NCBI RefSeq assembly: GCF_009906855.1 | Contig: NZ_CP047650.1 | Location: 1,240,001-1,304,000, forward strand | Reading direction: 5' to 3' | Length of the DNA stretch: 64,000 nucleotides | From: Xylophilus rhododendri | GTDB taxonomy: Bacteria; Pseudomonadota; Gammaproteobacteria; Burkholderiales; Burkholderiaceae_C | Shown here: positions 47,208 to 55,665 of the stretch, in pieces | How positions within the stretch are numbered: the stretch's first letter is position 1 | Layout of the letters: every line of letters begins with the position of its first letter | Made by a program: the position numbers and the translations under genes | The notes under the pieces: model-generated | Databases searched by the model: none | What the model saw: only the letters and a program-made list of their open reading frames with translations | What the model was told of the DNA's origin: nothing

Positions 47208-48875
47208 TCAGATCGGGTTGATGGTGAAACCCTTGCGGTACTCGGCCATGTGCTTTTCACGCGCCTCGGGTGTCATGGCACGCAGCAGGGTCAGCGGGCT
47301 CTGCAGGGTGTGGCCGCGCACATGGTCCAAGGTCCACATCTGCCGGTCGTCGAAGCGCAGGTGGGGCTGCGAGACCAGGGTCTTGCCGTCCGAGCGCACG
47401 AAACCCAGGTCCTTGATCGCATCGGCCAGGTCCCAGCCGTGATAGCACTCCTCCCATTCGCGCCGTCCGCTGAAGCGGCCCATGGCGGGCGTGGCGCGGC
47501 CTTCGTATTCGGCGGCGAAGGCGGTCTTGTGGGTCCAGCGGCACTGCTCGCAGCAGTAGGTGTAGACCTTGCCGTCGACCTCGTCCATCACCGCGTCCTC
47601 GCGGATCAGGCAGGGCACCATGCAGCTCCAGCAGCGGTGCGGGTAGACGTAGCCGTTCTCCTGGTCGAAGAGGATGTTGGTCTGGCCGGGCACGCTCTTT
47701 CTTTCGTACCACTTCCAGAAGTTGCCGAACTCGGCATACCAGCCCGGGTACTTGTGCTCGAACCATTCGAAGTCGCGTTCGGTCTGCGCCTCGATGCGCC
47801 AGAAGTTCACCGGCCAGCCCACGGCGAAGAACTGCGCCACCTTGTGCACATAGTTCTTCTTCACCAGCCGGTCCCAGGCGGCGCCCACGTCGTCGTGGTG
47901 GATCTTCACGCCGTACTTCTCCAGCGGCAGCAGGTAGGTGCGGTAGTAGTCCTCGTAGATCCAGCGGTGCCACAGCTCGGCGTAGCTTTCCTTGTTCTTG
48001 CTGCGGTCGGTGGTGCCGTATTCGATGATGGTGCCGATGGCCGCGTCCACGATGGCGTGGTTCTGCCAGAAGGCGTAACGGATGTCGCGCTCCAGCAGCA
48101 GGTGGTTGTCCGGATCGTTGACCACCGACATCAGCAGCGAATGGCCGTTGCCGATGTGGCGCGACTCGTCGGACTGCACCGAGAGGAAGACCGAGGACAG
48201 GGCGTAGTCGCCGTTGCGCGCGGCTTCGGACGGCATCGCCACGAAGAGCGTGTTGGTGAAGCCGGTCTCGGCCACCACCTGCAGGTAGATGTTGGCGGCG
48301 GTCAGCGCATCGCCGGTGAGGAAGCCTTCGGCGAACTGCCGGCCGATGGTGGTGGCGTAGCACTTGCCGAAGGCGGCCTCGGTGATGTCGAAGCCGGCCG
48401 GGTCGATGTAGTTCTCCATGTACCACTTCTTCAGGTTCATCTGGATGGTGGAATGGCGGAACTCGTCGACCATCTGCATGGTGAAGCCGGTGCGCAGCTC
48501 CTCGCCCGGGGCCAATTGGCCGAGCATGGACATGGAGCGGGCGGCCGAGATTTCCGGGAAGGGAATGATCGCCAGGAACAGCTTCATCCACTCCACCCAG
48601 CGCGGCTGGGTGTTGCGGAACATGTCGCCGCGCAGGGCGGCGTCGAGCGCGCCGTAGACGCGGTTGTCCTTCTCCTCCTGCATCGGAAAGTAGGAGCGCA
48701 GCACCTGCTTCATCGGGTCGCGCGGCGCCTTGCTGATCTTGTAGTCGGTGGGGAAGGTCATCGCTTCCTTCACATAGCTCGGCTGCCAGCCGAGGTCGGC
48801 GATGCGCCTGGCGGCCTCCGCCACGCTGATCCCCTTCTGCGAGGTGATCTTGTTGAGTGTCAAACCAACGGACAT
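47208..48875 (-). CDS. Propane/phenol-type di-iron monooxygenase hydroxylase large (alpha) subunit
   Basis: 555 residues. The iron ligands are Glu108, Glu138, His141 (DEFRH), Glu203, Glu237 and His240 (DESRH). Their spacing (30, 3, 65, 34, 3) is identical to that of methane monooxygenase MmoX. The C-terminal Cys-rich part (HRCWSCMVPC and YCCEQC) is characteristic of PrmA/MimA-type enzymes. It would hydroxylate small alkanes, ketones or phenols. The start at 48875 follows AGGAGATG, with a sigma-54 promoter 74 bases upstream. Confidence 0.95.
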   Translation of the reverse strand: MSVGLTLNKITSQKGISVAEAARRIADLGWQPSYVKEAMTFPTDYKISKAPRDPMKQVLRSYFPMQEEKDNRVYGALDAALRGDMFRNTQPRWVEWMKLFLAIIPFPEISAARSMSMLGQLAPGEELRTGFTMQMVDEFRHSTIQMNLKKWYMENYIDPAGFDITEAAFGKCYATTIGRQFAEGFLTGDALTAANIYLQVVAETGFTNTLFVAMPSEAARNGDYALSSVFLSVQSDESRHIGNGHSLLMSVVNDPDNHLLLERDIRYAFWQNHAIVDAAIGTIIEYGTTDRSKNKESYAELWHRWIYEDYYRTYLLPLEKYGVKIHHDDVGAAWDRLVKKNYVHKVAQFFAVGWPVNFWRIEAQTERDFEWFEHKYPGWYAEFGNFWKWYERKSVPGQTNILFDQENGYVYPHRCWSCMVPCLIREDAVMDEVDGKVYTYCCEQCRWTHKTAFAAEYEGRATPAMGRFSGRREWEECYHGWDLADAIKDLGFVRSDGKTLVSQPHLRFDDRQMWTLDHVRGHTLQSPLTLLRAMTPEAREKHMAEYRKGFTINPI

Positions 48876-48948
48876 GGTCATCTCCTGTGTGTGTGTTTCG
48901 CTGGGCCGATCTGCCGGGACGCATGGGTGGCGCCCCGGCTTCCTCATT

Positions 48949-48963
48949 GCGATTCGCGTGCCA
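48949..48963 (-). promoter_or_regulatory. Sigma-54 promoter for the monooxygenase operon
   Basis: TGGCACGCGAATCGC on the minus strand has a perfect -24 element (TGGCACG) and a -12 GC at the required 10-base spacing between GG and GC; TTGC is changed to TCGC. Transcription would start near 48937, leaving about a 60-base leader before the hydroxylase gene. Confidence 0.75.
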
Positions 48964-49025
48964 TTGCTCCAATCCCTGATGCCCTCGCTGGCCGCCCTCT
49001 GAGGGACGCTGCGGCGGTGCGCATG

Positions 49026-49035
49026 CGGCTGTCGC
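49026..49035. promoter_or_regulatory. Candidate activator half-site upstream of the hydroxylase promoter
   Basis: CGGCTGTCGC recurs exactly at 50480-50489, upstream of the dehydrogenase promoter. It lies about 63 bases upstream of the -24 element, suitable for an enhancer-binding activator. A matching second arm is not clear here. Confidence 0.35.
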
Positions 49036-49095
49036 GGCCGTCCTGTTCCGGGACACCGCGCCGTCCCGCGGCGGACGGCCGGCGGCTCGGGGTTT

Positions 49096-49275
49096 TCACG
49101 GGGCGGGCGCGGTCTCCTGGGTGTCGGGCGCGGTGCGTTCGGCGAGATAACGCGCGGCGAGCACCAGCGCGCCGATGGCGAAGTCCTTGCCGAAGGCGGC
49201 CGTCATCGCGTCCGAGAGCTGGCCGAGCTGGGCGAAGAAGGCGTCCTTCTGGGCGCCGGTCGTGTCCTGTGTCAT
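49096..49275 (-). CDS. Unknown 59-residue protein between the dehydrogenase and hydroxylase genes
   Basis: MTQDTTGAQKDAFFAQLGQL then an Ala-rich helical stretch (AAFGKDFAIGALVLAARYLA) and a Thr/Pro tail. The start at 49275 follows GGAGGAACACCC, a strong ribosome binding site, 28 bases after the dehydrogenase stop, so it is probably co-transcribed with it. I recognise no domain. A small helical accessory protein of the monooxygenase system is a guess from position. Confidence 0.75.
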   Translation of the reverse strand: MTQDTTGAQKDAFFAQLGQLSDAMTAAFGKDFAIGALVLAARYLAERTAPDTQETAPAP

Positions 49276-49303
49276 GGGTGTTCCTCCAGGCGTTCGCAAA
49301 AGC

Positions 49304-50347
49304 TCAGGGAATCAGCACCGCGCGGCCGCTGACCTTGCCGTGGTGCAGGTCGAGCAGGGCCTGGTTGGCGTCCTGCAGCTTGTATTCGCGGGTCTTCAGG
49401 TGCACCAGGCCGCGGTCGGCCAGGGCCATCAGCTCGACCAGTTCGGGCCAGGTGCCGACCAGGTTGCCGACGATGCTTTTCTCGCTGGTCACCATGTCCA
49501 GCGTGGGCAGCTCGATGCGGCCGCCGTAGCCGACCACGTAGTAGGTGCCGGCATTGCGGGTCATGGCCAGGCCCTGGGCCACGGCGTCGCCCTCGCCGAC
49601 GAAGTCGATCACCGCCTCGGCGCCCTGGCCCCTGGTGATTTCGAGCACCCGCTCCAGCTCGCTGCCATCGGCCTTGACGGCATGGTGGGCGCCGCATTCC
49701 TGCGCCAGCTTCAGCGCGGTCTCGCTGCGGTCCACGATGACGATCTCGGCGGCGCACAGCGCGGCCAGCACCTGGATGCCGATATGGCCCAGGCCGCCCG
49801 CGCCTATCACCACCGCGAACTCGCCAGGCAGCAGGTGGCGCGAGGCTTTCTTGGCCGCTCGGTAGGCGGTCAGGCCGGCATCGGTGTAAGGCGCCACATC
49901 CTTGGGCGCCAGCGTCTTCGGCAGCTTGATGAGGGAGCGCTGGCCGGTGCGCAGGTACTGGGCATAACCGCCATCGGCATTGATGCCGGGGAAACGGCTC
50001 TCGTCGGCATGCATGTCGTCGCCGCGCCGGCAGGCCAGGCAGTGGCCGCTGGTCACCAGCGGATGGCAGATCACCGGATCGCCCACCTTCACCCCCGTCA
50101 CCGCCGAACCCATGGCCTCGACCCAGCCGGCGTTCTCGTGGCCCATGACGTAGGGCAGCGAGACCTGCACCTTGCTGCGCCAGATGCCCTCCACCACGTG
50201 CAGGTCGGTGCGGCAGACACCGGCGCCGCCGATACGCACGATGACGTCGGTGGGGCTCTCGATCTTCGGGTCGGGCCAGTCCTCGTATTCGACGAAGCGA
50301 CCACTGCCCAGGGTCTCGTCGTAACGGTGCAGCACCGCAGCTTTCAT
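49304..50347 (-). CDS. Zinc-type NAD(P)-dependent alcohol dehydrogenase
   Basis: 347 residues of the medium-chain family: the catalytic zinc ligands Cys45 (GVCRTDLH) and His70/Glu71 (GHENAG), and the Rossmann GAGGLG at 182-187. The usual four-cysteine structural zinc loop is reduced to CLAC plus acidic/His residues, and the third catalytic ligand position reads TDAGLTAYRA with Asp. It would oxidise the alcohol made by the monooxygenase. The start at 50347 follows AAGGAGACACCT, with a sigma-54 promoter just upstream. Confidence 0.92.
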   Translation of the reverse strand: MKAAVLHRYDETLGSGRFVEYEDWPDPKIESPTDVIVRIGGAGVCRTDLHVVEGIWRSKVQVSLPYVMGHENAGWVEAMGSAVTGVKVGDPVICHPLVTSGHCLACRRGDDMHADESRFPGINADGGYAQYLRTGQRSLIKLPKTLAPKDVAPYTDAGLTAYRAAKKASRHLLPGEFAVVIGAGGLGHIGIQVLAALCAAEIVIVDRSETALKLAQECGAHHAVKADGSELERVLEITRGQGAEAVIDFVGEGDAVAQGLAMTRNAGTYYVVGYGGRIELPTLDMVTSEKSIVGNLVGTWPELVELMALADRGLVHLKTREYKLQDANQALLDLHHGKVSGRAVLIP

Positions 50348-50379
50348 AGGTGTCTCCTTGTTTTGGAAGACGCCTTTCA

Positions 50380-50394
50380 GCAACGGACATGCCA
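50380..50394 (-). promoter_or_regulatory. Sigma-54 promoter for the alcohol dehydrogenase
   Basis: TGGCATGTCCGTTGC on the minus strand matches TGGCAYG-N4-TTGC in full, with GG and GC 10 bases apart. The expected transcription start is near 50368, giving a leader of about 20 bases that holds the AAGGAGACA ribosome binding site. Confidence 0.85.
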
Positions 50395-50479
50395 CGCGCC
50401 GGGGGTGGCGGGGCAAGTGATTGATCGGGAAGCGGAAACGGCCTGGCGCGCTGGTTTTCCCTGGGCGCGGGAAGCACGG

Positions 50480-50504
50480 CGGCTGTCGCAGGATCGGACA
50501 GCCG
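50480..50504. promoter_or_regulatory. Candidate enhancer site for the sigma-54 activator
   Basis: CGGCTGTC-N9-GACAGCCG is a perfect 8-bp-arm inverted repeat about 86 bases upstream of the dehydrogenase -24 element, the usual distance for Fis-type activators. Its left arm recurs before the hydroxylase promoter. The rest of 50348-50655 shows no gene. Confidence 0.5.
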
Positions 50505-50655
50505 GGGGCCGCCGCCGTGGGCGCCGACCGTCCCGGATCGCTACAGCGTTTTTCCGTCCCGCGGTGCGTCTTGCCACGCGTGGAAACATCTCCTGTCCGC
50601 AGCGCCCCTACATTGGATCTCTCCACCCACGAACCGCCGCAAGAGAGATCCCGCC

Positions 50656-50895
50656 ATGACCGCATCCCTCCACTTCGTCCTCGACGCGCAGACCAAGGCA
50701 GAACTGCCGGGCGTCGCCAACACCACGCTGAACTTCGATGCCGGGCAGGCCCTGCCGGCGGCCGGCGACAGCGTGGCCATCGCCGCACTCGGCGCGCACA
50801 CCTTCGTCGTCAAGGAACGGCTGTTCGCCTACGACGCGCAGGGCCAGGCGGTCATCACCTGCCACCTGACGCTGGCCAGCGAACGTTCGATCTGA
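50656..50895 (+). CDS. Unknown 79-residue protein
   Basis: MTASLHFVLDAQTKAELPGV..., a compact, probably beta-rich protein (TTLNFDAGQALPAAGDSVAI; AHTFVVKERLFAYDAQGQAV) with no signal peptide, cysteine pattern or known domain that I can name. The start follows AAGAGAGATC. It is divergent from the alcohol dehydrogenase gene across the sigma-54 region and is followed after 17 bases by another small gene. Confidence 0.7.
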   Translation: MTASLHFVLDAQTKAELPGVANTTLNFDAGQALPAAGDSVAIAALGAHTFVVKERLFAYDAQGQAVITCHLTLASERSI

Positions 50896-50912
50896 ACCGC
50901 AAGGAGCCGCCC

Positions 50913-51065
50913 ATGCCAGCCGATCCCAAAACTCCGCCCGAGGCCGCTGCAAAGACACCGCAGCCTCCGTCCCTCAACACCTCGGTGACCGAGGACGAAC
51001 GCACCGAGGGCGGGCCGACCGACGAGAGCGGCCAGCCCAAGCTCGATACCTCCAACGACACCTGA
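50913..51065 (+). CDS. Unknown 50-residue disordered acidic protein
   Basis: MPADPKTPPEAAAKTPQPPS followed by an acidic, Gly/Thr-rich tail ending LDTSNDT. It has a strong AAGGAGCC ribosome binding site and probably forms an operon with the 79-residue protein. The composition implies intrinsic disorder. It ends exactly one base before the convergent Bug gene stop. Confidence 0.65.
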   Translation: MPADPKTPPEAAAKTPQPPSLNTSVTEDERTEGGPTDESGQPKLDTSNDT

Positions 51066-52052
51066 CTACACGTTCTTGATGTCGAGCTTGCCGATCAGCG
51101 TCTTGAAGTAGGCGGCATCCTCTGTAATGGCCTTGCGGAAGGCCTTGTCGTCGGCATAGACGAAACCCAGGTTCTGCTTGTCCAGCACCTCGCGGAAGCT
51201 CGCCTCGTTGGCGATCTTCTCGCTGGCGGTCTTCAAGTAGGCGATCACCTCGGGCGGCGTGTTCTTCGGCGCCGCGATGCCGCGCCAGGTGCCGATCACC
51301 AGGTCGATGCCGCGCTCCTTGAGCGTGGGCACCTTTTCGAAGCCCTTCACCCGCTGCTCGGCCATCACGGCCAGGGTCTTGAGTTTGCCGGCCTGCACGA
51401 AGGTGGTGACCTCCGCCGGGCTCACCGCCACCGCATCGATATGGCCGCCCATCAGCGCCAGCACGGCGGGGTTGGCGCCCTGGAAAGGCGTGTGGTTGAA
51501 CTTCACGCCGGCCTTGTCCTGCAGCGCAGCGGCGGCCAGGTGCCAGATCGAGCCGGTGCCGGAATTGCCCACGCTGACCTTGCCGCTCTCCACCTTGGCC
51601 GCGGCGAGGAAGTCTTCCACCGTGTTCCAGGGCGAATCGGCGCGCACGGTGATGGCGGCCTGGTCGGCGTTGAGCTGGGCGATCGGCGCCAGGTCGTCCC
51701 AGTTGTACCGGGCCATGCCCAGCGGCGGCAGGGTGATGAGTTCGACCGTGATGATGGCCAGGCGGTAGCCGTCCGGCCGCGAGCTGATCACGTCCTGCCA
51801 GCCGATGGCGCCGCTGGCGCCGGGCTTGTTGACCACCAGCACCGTCTGCGGCATGTGCTTGCGGGCGGCGTCCGCATAGGCGCGCGCCAGGGCGTCGGTG
51901 CCGCCGCCGGGCTGGTAGGGCACGACGAGTTCGATCGGCTTGTCGGGGAACACACGCGCCTGGGCGCGGACATGGCCACTGGCCACCAGCGCCGCGGCGG
52001 GCAGCATGGCGAGCGCCGTGCGGCGGCGCAGGCTCGGTCGGGAGTCTTGCAT
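51066..52052 (-). CDS. Bug/TctC-type substrate-binding protein
   Basis: 328 residues with a signal peptide (RRRTALAMLPAAALVASGHV) and the core PIELVVPYQPGGGTDALARA, VNKPGASGAIGWQDVISSRP and TPFQGANPAVLALMGGHID. The Tyr-Lys of the usual PYKG loop is replaced by Phe-Gln. It stands alone between small genes and a MEDS gene, with no membrane partner. Confidence 0.93.
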   Translation of the reverse strand: MQDSRPSLRRRTALAMLPAAALVASGHVRAQARVFPDKPIELVVPYQPGGGTDALARAYADAARKHMPQTVLVVNKPGASGAIGWQDVISSRPDGYRLAIITVELITLPPLGMARYNWDDLAPIAQLNADQAAITVRADSPWNTVEDFLAAAKVESGKVSVGNSGTGSIWHLAAAALQDKAGVKFNHTPFQGANPAVLALMGGHIDAVAVSPAEVTTFVQAGKLKTLAVMAEQRVKGFEKVPTLKERGIDLVIGTWRGIAAPKNTPPEVIAYLKTASEKIANEASFREVLDKQNLGFVYADDKAFRKAITEDAAYFKTLIGKLDIKNV

Positions 52053-52225
52053 GGTCTTGTCTCTGTTGGTTTTGGTTTTTCGGCCTGGCGCGGCCTGGCG
52101 GCAGGGCCGAAGAATGATAGGCAGGCGGATCGCCGCGCCGGGCGGAACAAACCCTCGGTCGCGGGCCGCCTCCCGGGCACAATAGGCAACCCCCTTGCAA
52201 CACGACCTTGGCGCCCGGAAACCAG

Positions 52226-52855
52226 ATGGACCAACTCACCCTCGCCGGCACGGCCCTCGATTCCTTCCACGTCTGCGCGTTCTTCGACAGCCGCGACGAG
52301 GGCTACGAGATCCTCCATCCCTATTACCGCCAGGCCATGGAGCAGGGCGAGAAGAACCTGCACCTGGTCGATCCGGACCTGAAGACCGACCACCTGGAGC
52401 GCCTGGTCGCACACGGCATCGACGGGCCGGGCTGCCAGGCCTGCGGCCAGCTGGAGCTGGTGGGCTGGGACCAGGCCTATTTCGACGAGACCGGCCGTTT
52501 CAACAAGGACCAGATGCTGGCCACCGTGGACAAGGTCACCACCCAGGCGCGCGAGGCCGGCTACAAGCGCCTGCGCATCATGGGCCACATGGACTGGGCC
52601 TTCCGCGATGCGCCCGGCTCCGAGGACTTGATCGAGTACGAGGCCGAGGTCAACGAGGTGCTGGAGCGCAACCGCCAGCCGGCCATCTGCGTCTACGACA
52701 CCGCGCTGCTGACCGGCGCCATGATGATGGACCTGCTGCGCACCCATCCGCTCACCCTGGTCGGCGGCGTGGTCCAGGAAAACCCCTTCTTCACCCCGCC
52801 CGCCGAGATGCTGAAGGAACTCAAGGCGCGCAAGGCCCGTGTCGAACAGTCCTGA
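52226..52855 (+). CDS. MEDS-domain (DcmR-sensory-type) protein
   Basis: 209 residues. FHVCAFFDSRDEGYEILHPY and EKNLHLVDPD, then a GHMDWAF block, match the MEDS domain known from the dichloromethane regulator DcmR and from methanogen and methylotroph kinases, which is thought to bind small hydrocarbon derivatives. It has no HTH or kinase of its own. Its 3' end overlaps the next gene, a hybrid histidine kinase, by 17 bases, so the two probably act together. The ATG at 52226 is preferred over a TTG at 52208. Confidence 0.85.
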   Translation: MDQLTLAGTALDSFHVCAFFDSRDEGYEILHPYYRQAMEQGEKNLHLVDPDLKTDHLERLVAHGIDGPGCQACGQLELVGWDQAYFDETGRFNKDQMLATVDKVTTQAREAGYKRLRIMGHMDWAFRDAPGSEDLIEYEAEVNEVLERNRQPAICVYDTALLTGAMMMDLLRTHPLTLVGGVVQENPFFTPPAEMLKELKARKARVEQS

Positions 52856-54464
52856 AACCCCCTCCTCCGCGTCCGGCACCGCCGCCGGGCGCAGCGCCAG
52901 CGCCGTCCTGCGGGACCTGATGGGCCTGATGGCCCTGCCCGCGCTCTGGGTGGGCCGGGACGCCGCCACCGTGCTGCGCCTGATGGCCGAGGCGATCGAG
53001 ACCGTCGTGCCGCTGGACACCATCTACATCGATGTGCCGAATGTGGAGGACGGCCAGGCCTTCACCCGGCTGCGCATCTCCGGCTTGCAGGCCACGCCGC
53101 AACAGGCGCTGGACTGGCAGGACACACTGGCCGCGATACGCCGCATGAGCATCACCGCCACGCCCTCGGTGCAGGCCACGCCGCTGGGGCCGCTGCGCAT
53201 GATCCGGCTGAGCATGGGTTTCAGCGGCAGCCAGGGCAGCGTGTGGTTCGGCTCGCGCGGGCCGGCTTTCCCCGACGTGCACCAGAGCGCCTGCCTGCGC
53301 GCCGTGGCCACGCTGGCCGCCACCGGCCTGGAGGCCGCCGCCATCGACCGCGAGCGGGCGCGGGCCAGCCGGGTCAAGGACGAGTTCCTGGCCATGCTCG
53401 GCCACGAGTTGCGCAATCCGCTGGCGCCGATCTTCATGGCGCTGGAGCTGCTCAAGCGCCAGGCCGGCGGCGCGTCGCTGGGCCGGCCCTACGAGATCAT
53501 CGAGCGCCAGGCCCGGCACCTGTCGCGCCTGGTCGACGACCTGATGGACATCGGCCGGCTCACCAACCGCAAGTTCGAGCTGCACAAGGAGCCGGTGTCG
53601 ATCCGCCTGTGCCTGCAGAGCGCGATCGAGGCCGTGGGCCCGCTGGTGGAGGCGCGCCAGCAGCGGCTCGACGTCGGCCTGCCCTCGGCCGAGGTGCTGG
53701 TCTTCGGCGACGCCACCCGGCTCACCCAGGTCTTCGCCAACATCCTCACCAACGCCGCCAAGTACACCCATCTGCAGGGCCACATCGTGCTGCGCAGCGA
53801 GGTGACGGACGGCCGGCTGCGGGTGGCGGTGCGGGACGACGGACCGGGCATCAGCGCCGAACTCATGCCGCGCCTGTTCGGCGTGTTCGAGCAGGGCAGC
53901 AGCACCATCGACCGGGCCGGCGGCGGGCTGGGCATCGGGCTGGCGCTGGTCAAGAGCTTCGTGGAGAGCCACGAGGGCACGGTCGATGTGCGCAGCGAAG
54001 GCGTCGGCAAGGGCGCGGAATTCAGCGTGGTGCTGCCGACGATGGATGCGCTGGCCGCCCTGCCCGCCGCGCCGGCCACGCCCGAGCCGGCGCCGAGAAG
54101 CCCGGCCCGGCGCCGCATGATGCTGGTCGACGACAACACCGATGCCGCCGAGCTGCTGGCCGCGGTGCTGGCCGACGAGGGTTTCGAGGTGCGTGTCAGC
54201 GCCGACCCCTTCGAGGCCCTGGCCCTGGCCGAGGAGTTCCGGCCCGAGATCGCCATCCTGGACGTGGGCCTGCCCGGCATGAGCGGCCACGAGCTGGCCG
54301 TGGCCCTGCGCGGCGCGCGCGAGCCGGAGGCGCTGCGCCTTGTGGCCCTGTCCGGCTACGGCCAGCCGATGGACCGCAGCCAGTCGCTGGCCGCGGGCTT
54401 CGAGACGCACTTCGTCAAACCGGTGTCCTATCCGGATCTGCTGGCCCATCTGCACAAGACCTGA
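52839..54464 (+). CDS. Cytosolic hybrid histidine kinase (HisKA-HATPase-REC)
   Basis: 541 residues with a GTG start inside the MEDS gene. The N-terminal GAF-like region runs about 25-170, HisKA has His189 in FLAMLGHELRNP, HATPase has NILTNAAKY and DDGPGIS, and the C-terminal receiver has LVDDN and the Asp of ILDVGLPGMSG near 476. No membrane helix is seen, so the signal is intracellular and may come from the MEDS protein. No HTH response regulator is adjacent. Confidence 0.93.
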   Translation: MSNSPETPSSASGTAAGRSASAVLRDLMGLMALPALWVGRDAATVLRLMAEAIETVVPLDTIYIDVPNVEDGQAFTRLRISGLQATPQQALDWQDTLAAIRRMSITATPSVQATPLGPLRMIRLSMGFSGSQGSVWFGSRGPAFPDVHQSACLRAVATLAATGLEAAAIDRERARASRVKDEFLAMLGHELRNPLAPIFMALELLKRQAGGASLGRPYEIIERQARHLSRLVDDLMDIGRLTNRKFELHKEPVSIRLCLQSAIEAVGPLVEARQQRLDVGLPSAEVLVFGDATRLTQVFANILTNAAKYTHLQGHIVLRSEVTDGRLRVAVRDDGPGISAELMPRLFGVFEQGSSTIDRAGGGLGIGLALVKSFVESHEGTVDVRSEGVGKGAEFSVVLPTMDALAALPAAPATPEPAPRSPARRRMMLVDDNTDAAELLAAVLADEGFEVRVSADPFEALALAEEFRPEIAILDVGLPGMSGHELAVALRGAREPEALRLVALSGYGQPMDRSQSLAAGFETHFVKPVSYPDLLAHLHKT

Positions 54465-54483
54465 GCCGCCCTTGGGACCCGCC

Positions 54484-54518
54484 ATATGGAACGCATATAA
54501 TTCATATACGTTTCATAT
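54484..54518. promoter_or_regulatory. 35-bp imperfect palindrome over a TATAAT promoter
   Basis: ATATGGAACGCATAT is mirrored by ATATACGTTTCATAT around AATTC, with only a few mismatches. The -10 box TATAAT (54496-54501) lies inside it, and TTGGGA at 54472-54477 can serve as -35. Its position 12 bases before the ParD-like gene suggests autorepression by that protein. Confidence 0.65.
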
Positions 54519-54530
54519 AGAGGTAGGCCC

Positions 54531-54785
54531 ATGGGCATTGTCAAGATTTCGGACCTGATGCACGAGAACCTGCGGGTGGCCGGCAACGCGCTCAGCCGCT
54601 CCATCAACGCCCAGGCCGAGCACTGGATGCGGGTCGGCATGCTGGCCGAGGTGTATCCGGAGCTGAACCACCGCGAGATCAACCAGCTGCTGATCAAGGC
54701 AGAACTGGCGGGCGGCCTGGATATCGCCGCCGCCGTCGCGACACCTGCCGACAAGCCCCGCGCCGCTGCGGGCGGCAAGCACTGA
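54531..54785 (+). CDS. ParD-like antitoxin-family protein
   Basis: 84 residues: a ribbon-helix-helix-like N-terminus MGIVKISDLMHENLRVAGNA, the block SRSINAQAEHWMRVG, and a Pro/Ala tail. It matches the ParD-like proteins often paired with a type I methionine aminopeptidase instead of ParE. Its stop overlaps the map start as TGATG. It probably binds the large palindrome upstream. Confidence 0.85.
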   Translation: MGIVKISDLMHENLRVAGNALSRSINAQAEHWMRVGMLAEVYPELNHREINQLLIKAELAGGLDIAAAVATPADKPRAAAGGKH

Positions 54786-55576
54786 TGGCGCGCCAGGTTC
54801 CCATCCGGTCCGCCGAAGAGATCGCCATGGCCCGGCGCGCCGGCCAGCTCGCCGCCGAGGTGCTCGCCATGATCGAGCCGCATGTGGTGCCCGGCGTGAG
54901 CACCGAGGCGCTGGACCGCCTCTGCCACGAGCACATCGTGAACGTGCAGCGCGCCATCCCCGGCAACCTGGGCTACCAGGACTATCCCAAGACGGTGCTC
55001 ACCTCGGTCAACCAGGTGGTCTGCCACGGCATCCCCTCGCCGGACAAGATCCTGAAGAAGGGCGACATCGTCAACATCGACGTGGCGGTGCAGCAGGACG
55101 GCTGGTTCGGCGACACCAGCCGCATGTACTACGTCGGCGAGCCCGCGCCCCTGGCCCGGCGCCTGGTGGAGACCACCTACGAGGCCCTGCGCGCCGGCAT
55201 CCGGGTGGTGCGGCCCGGCGCCACGCTGGGCGACATCGGCCATGCGATCGCCTCGGTCGCGCAGCGCGGGCATTTCAGCGTGGTGCGCGAATACTGCGGC
55301 CACGGCATCGGCCAGATCTACCACGACGCGCCCCAGGTGCTGCACCACGGCCGCCCCGGCGAAGGGCTGCGGCTGGAAGCCGGCATGGTGTTCACCATCG
55401 AGCCCATGCTCAACGCCGGCAAGGGCGAGACCCGCCAGCTGGCCGACGGCTGGACGGTGGTGACCCGCGACCGCTCGCTGTCCGCCCAGTGGGAGCACAT
55501 GGTGGCGGTGACGCCCGAGGGCTACGAGGTGCTGACGGCCTGGCCGGGCGGCACGGGCGGCTATCCGGCGATCTGA
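54785..55576 (+). CDS. map: Type I methionine aminopeptidase (second-copy type)
   Basis: 263 residues of the pita-bread fold with the five metal ligands in context: NIDVAVQQDGWFGDTSRMYY (two Asp), GHGIG (His), TIEPML (Glu) and WEHMVAV (Glu). CHGIP carries the substrate His. It removes initiator methionine. Genomes of this kind usually carry a housekeeping map near rpsB, so this copy, coupled to a ParD-like protein, is likely accessory. Confidence 0.95.
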   Translation: MARQVPIRSAEEIAMARRAGQLAAEVLAMIEPHVVPGVSTEALDRLCHEHIVNVQRAIPGNLGYQDYPKTVLTSVNQVVCHGIPSPDKILKKGDIVNIDVAVQQDGWFGDTSRMYYVGEPAPLARRLVETTYEALRAGIRVVRPGATLGDIGHAIASVAQRGHFSVVREYCGHGIGQIYHDAPQVLHHGRPGEGLRLEAGMVFTIEPMLNAGKGETRQLADGWTVVTRDRSLSAQWEHMVAVTPEGYEVLTAWPGGTGGYPAI

Positions 55577-55665
55577 AAATGCATCCGCGTTGGCCAATTT
55601 TTCGGCCGCCCGCAGGACCGGCAGCCCCGCCACCGTCGTGGAGGCGATGCGCCGGGAGGCGGCGG

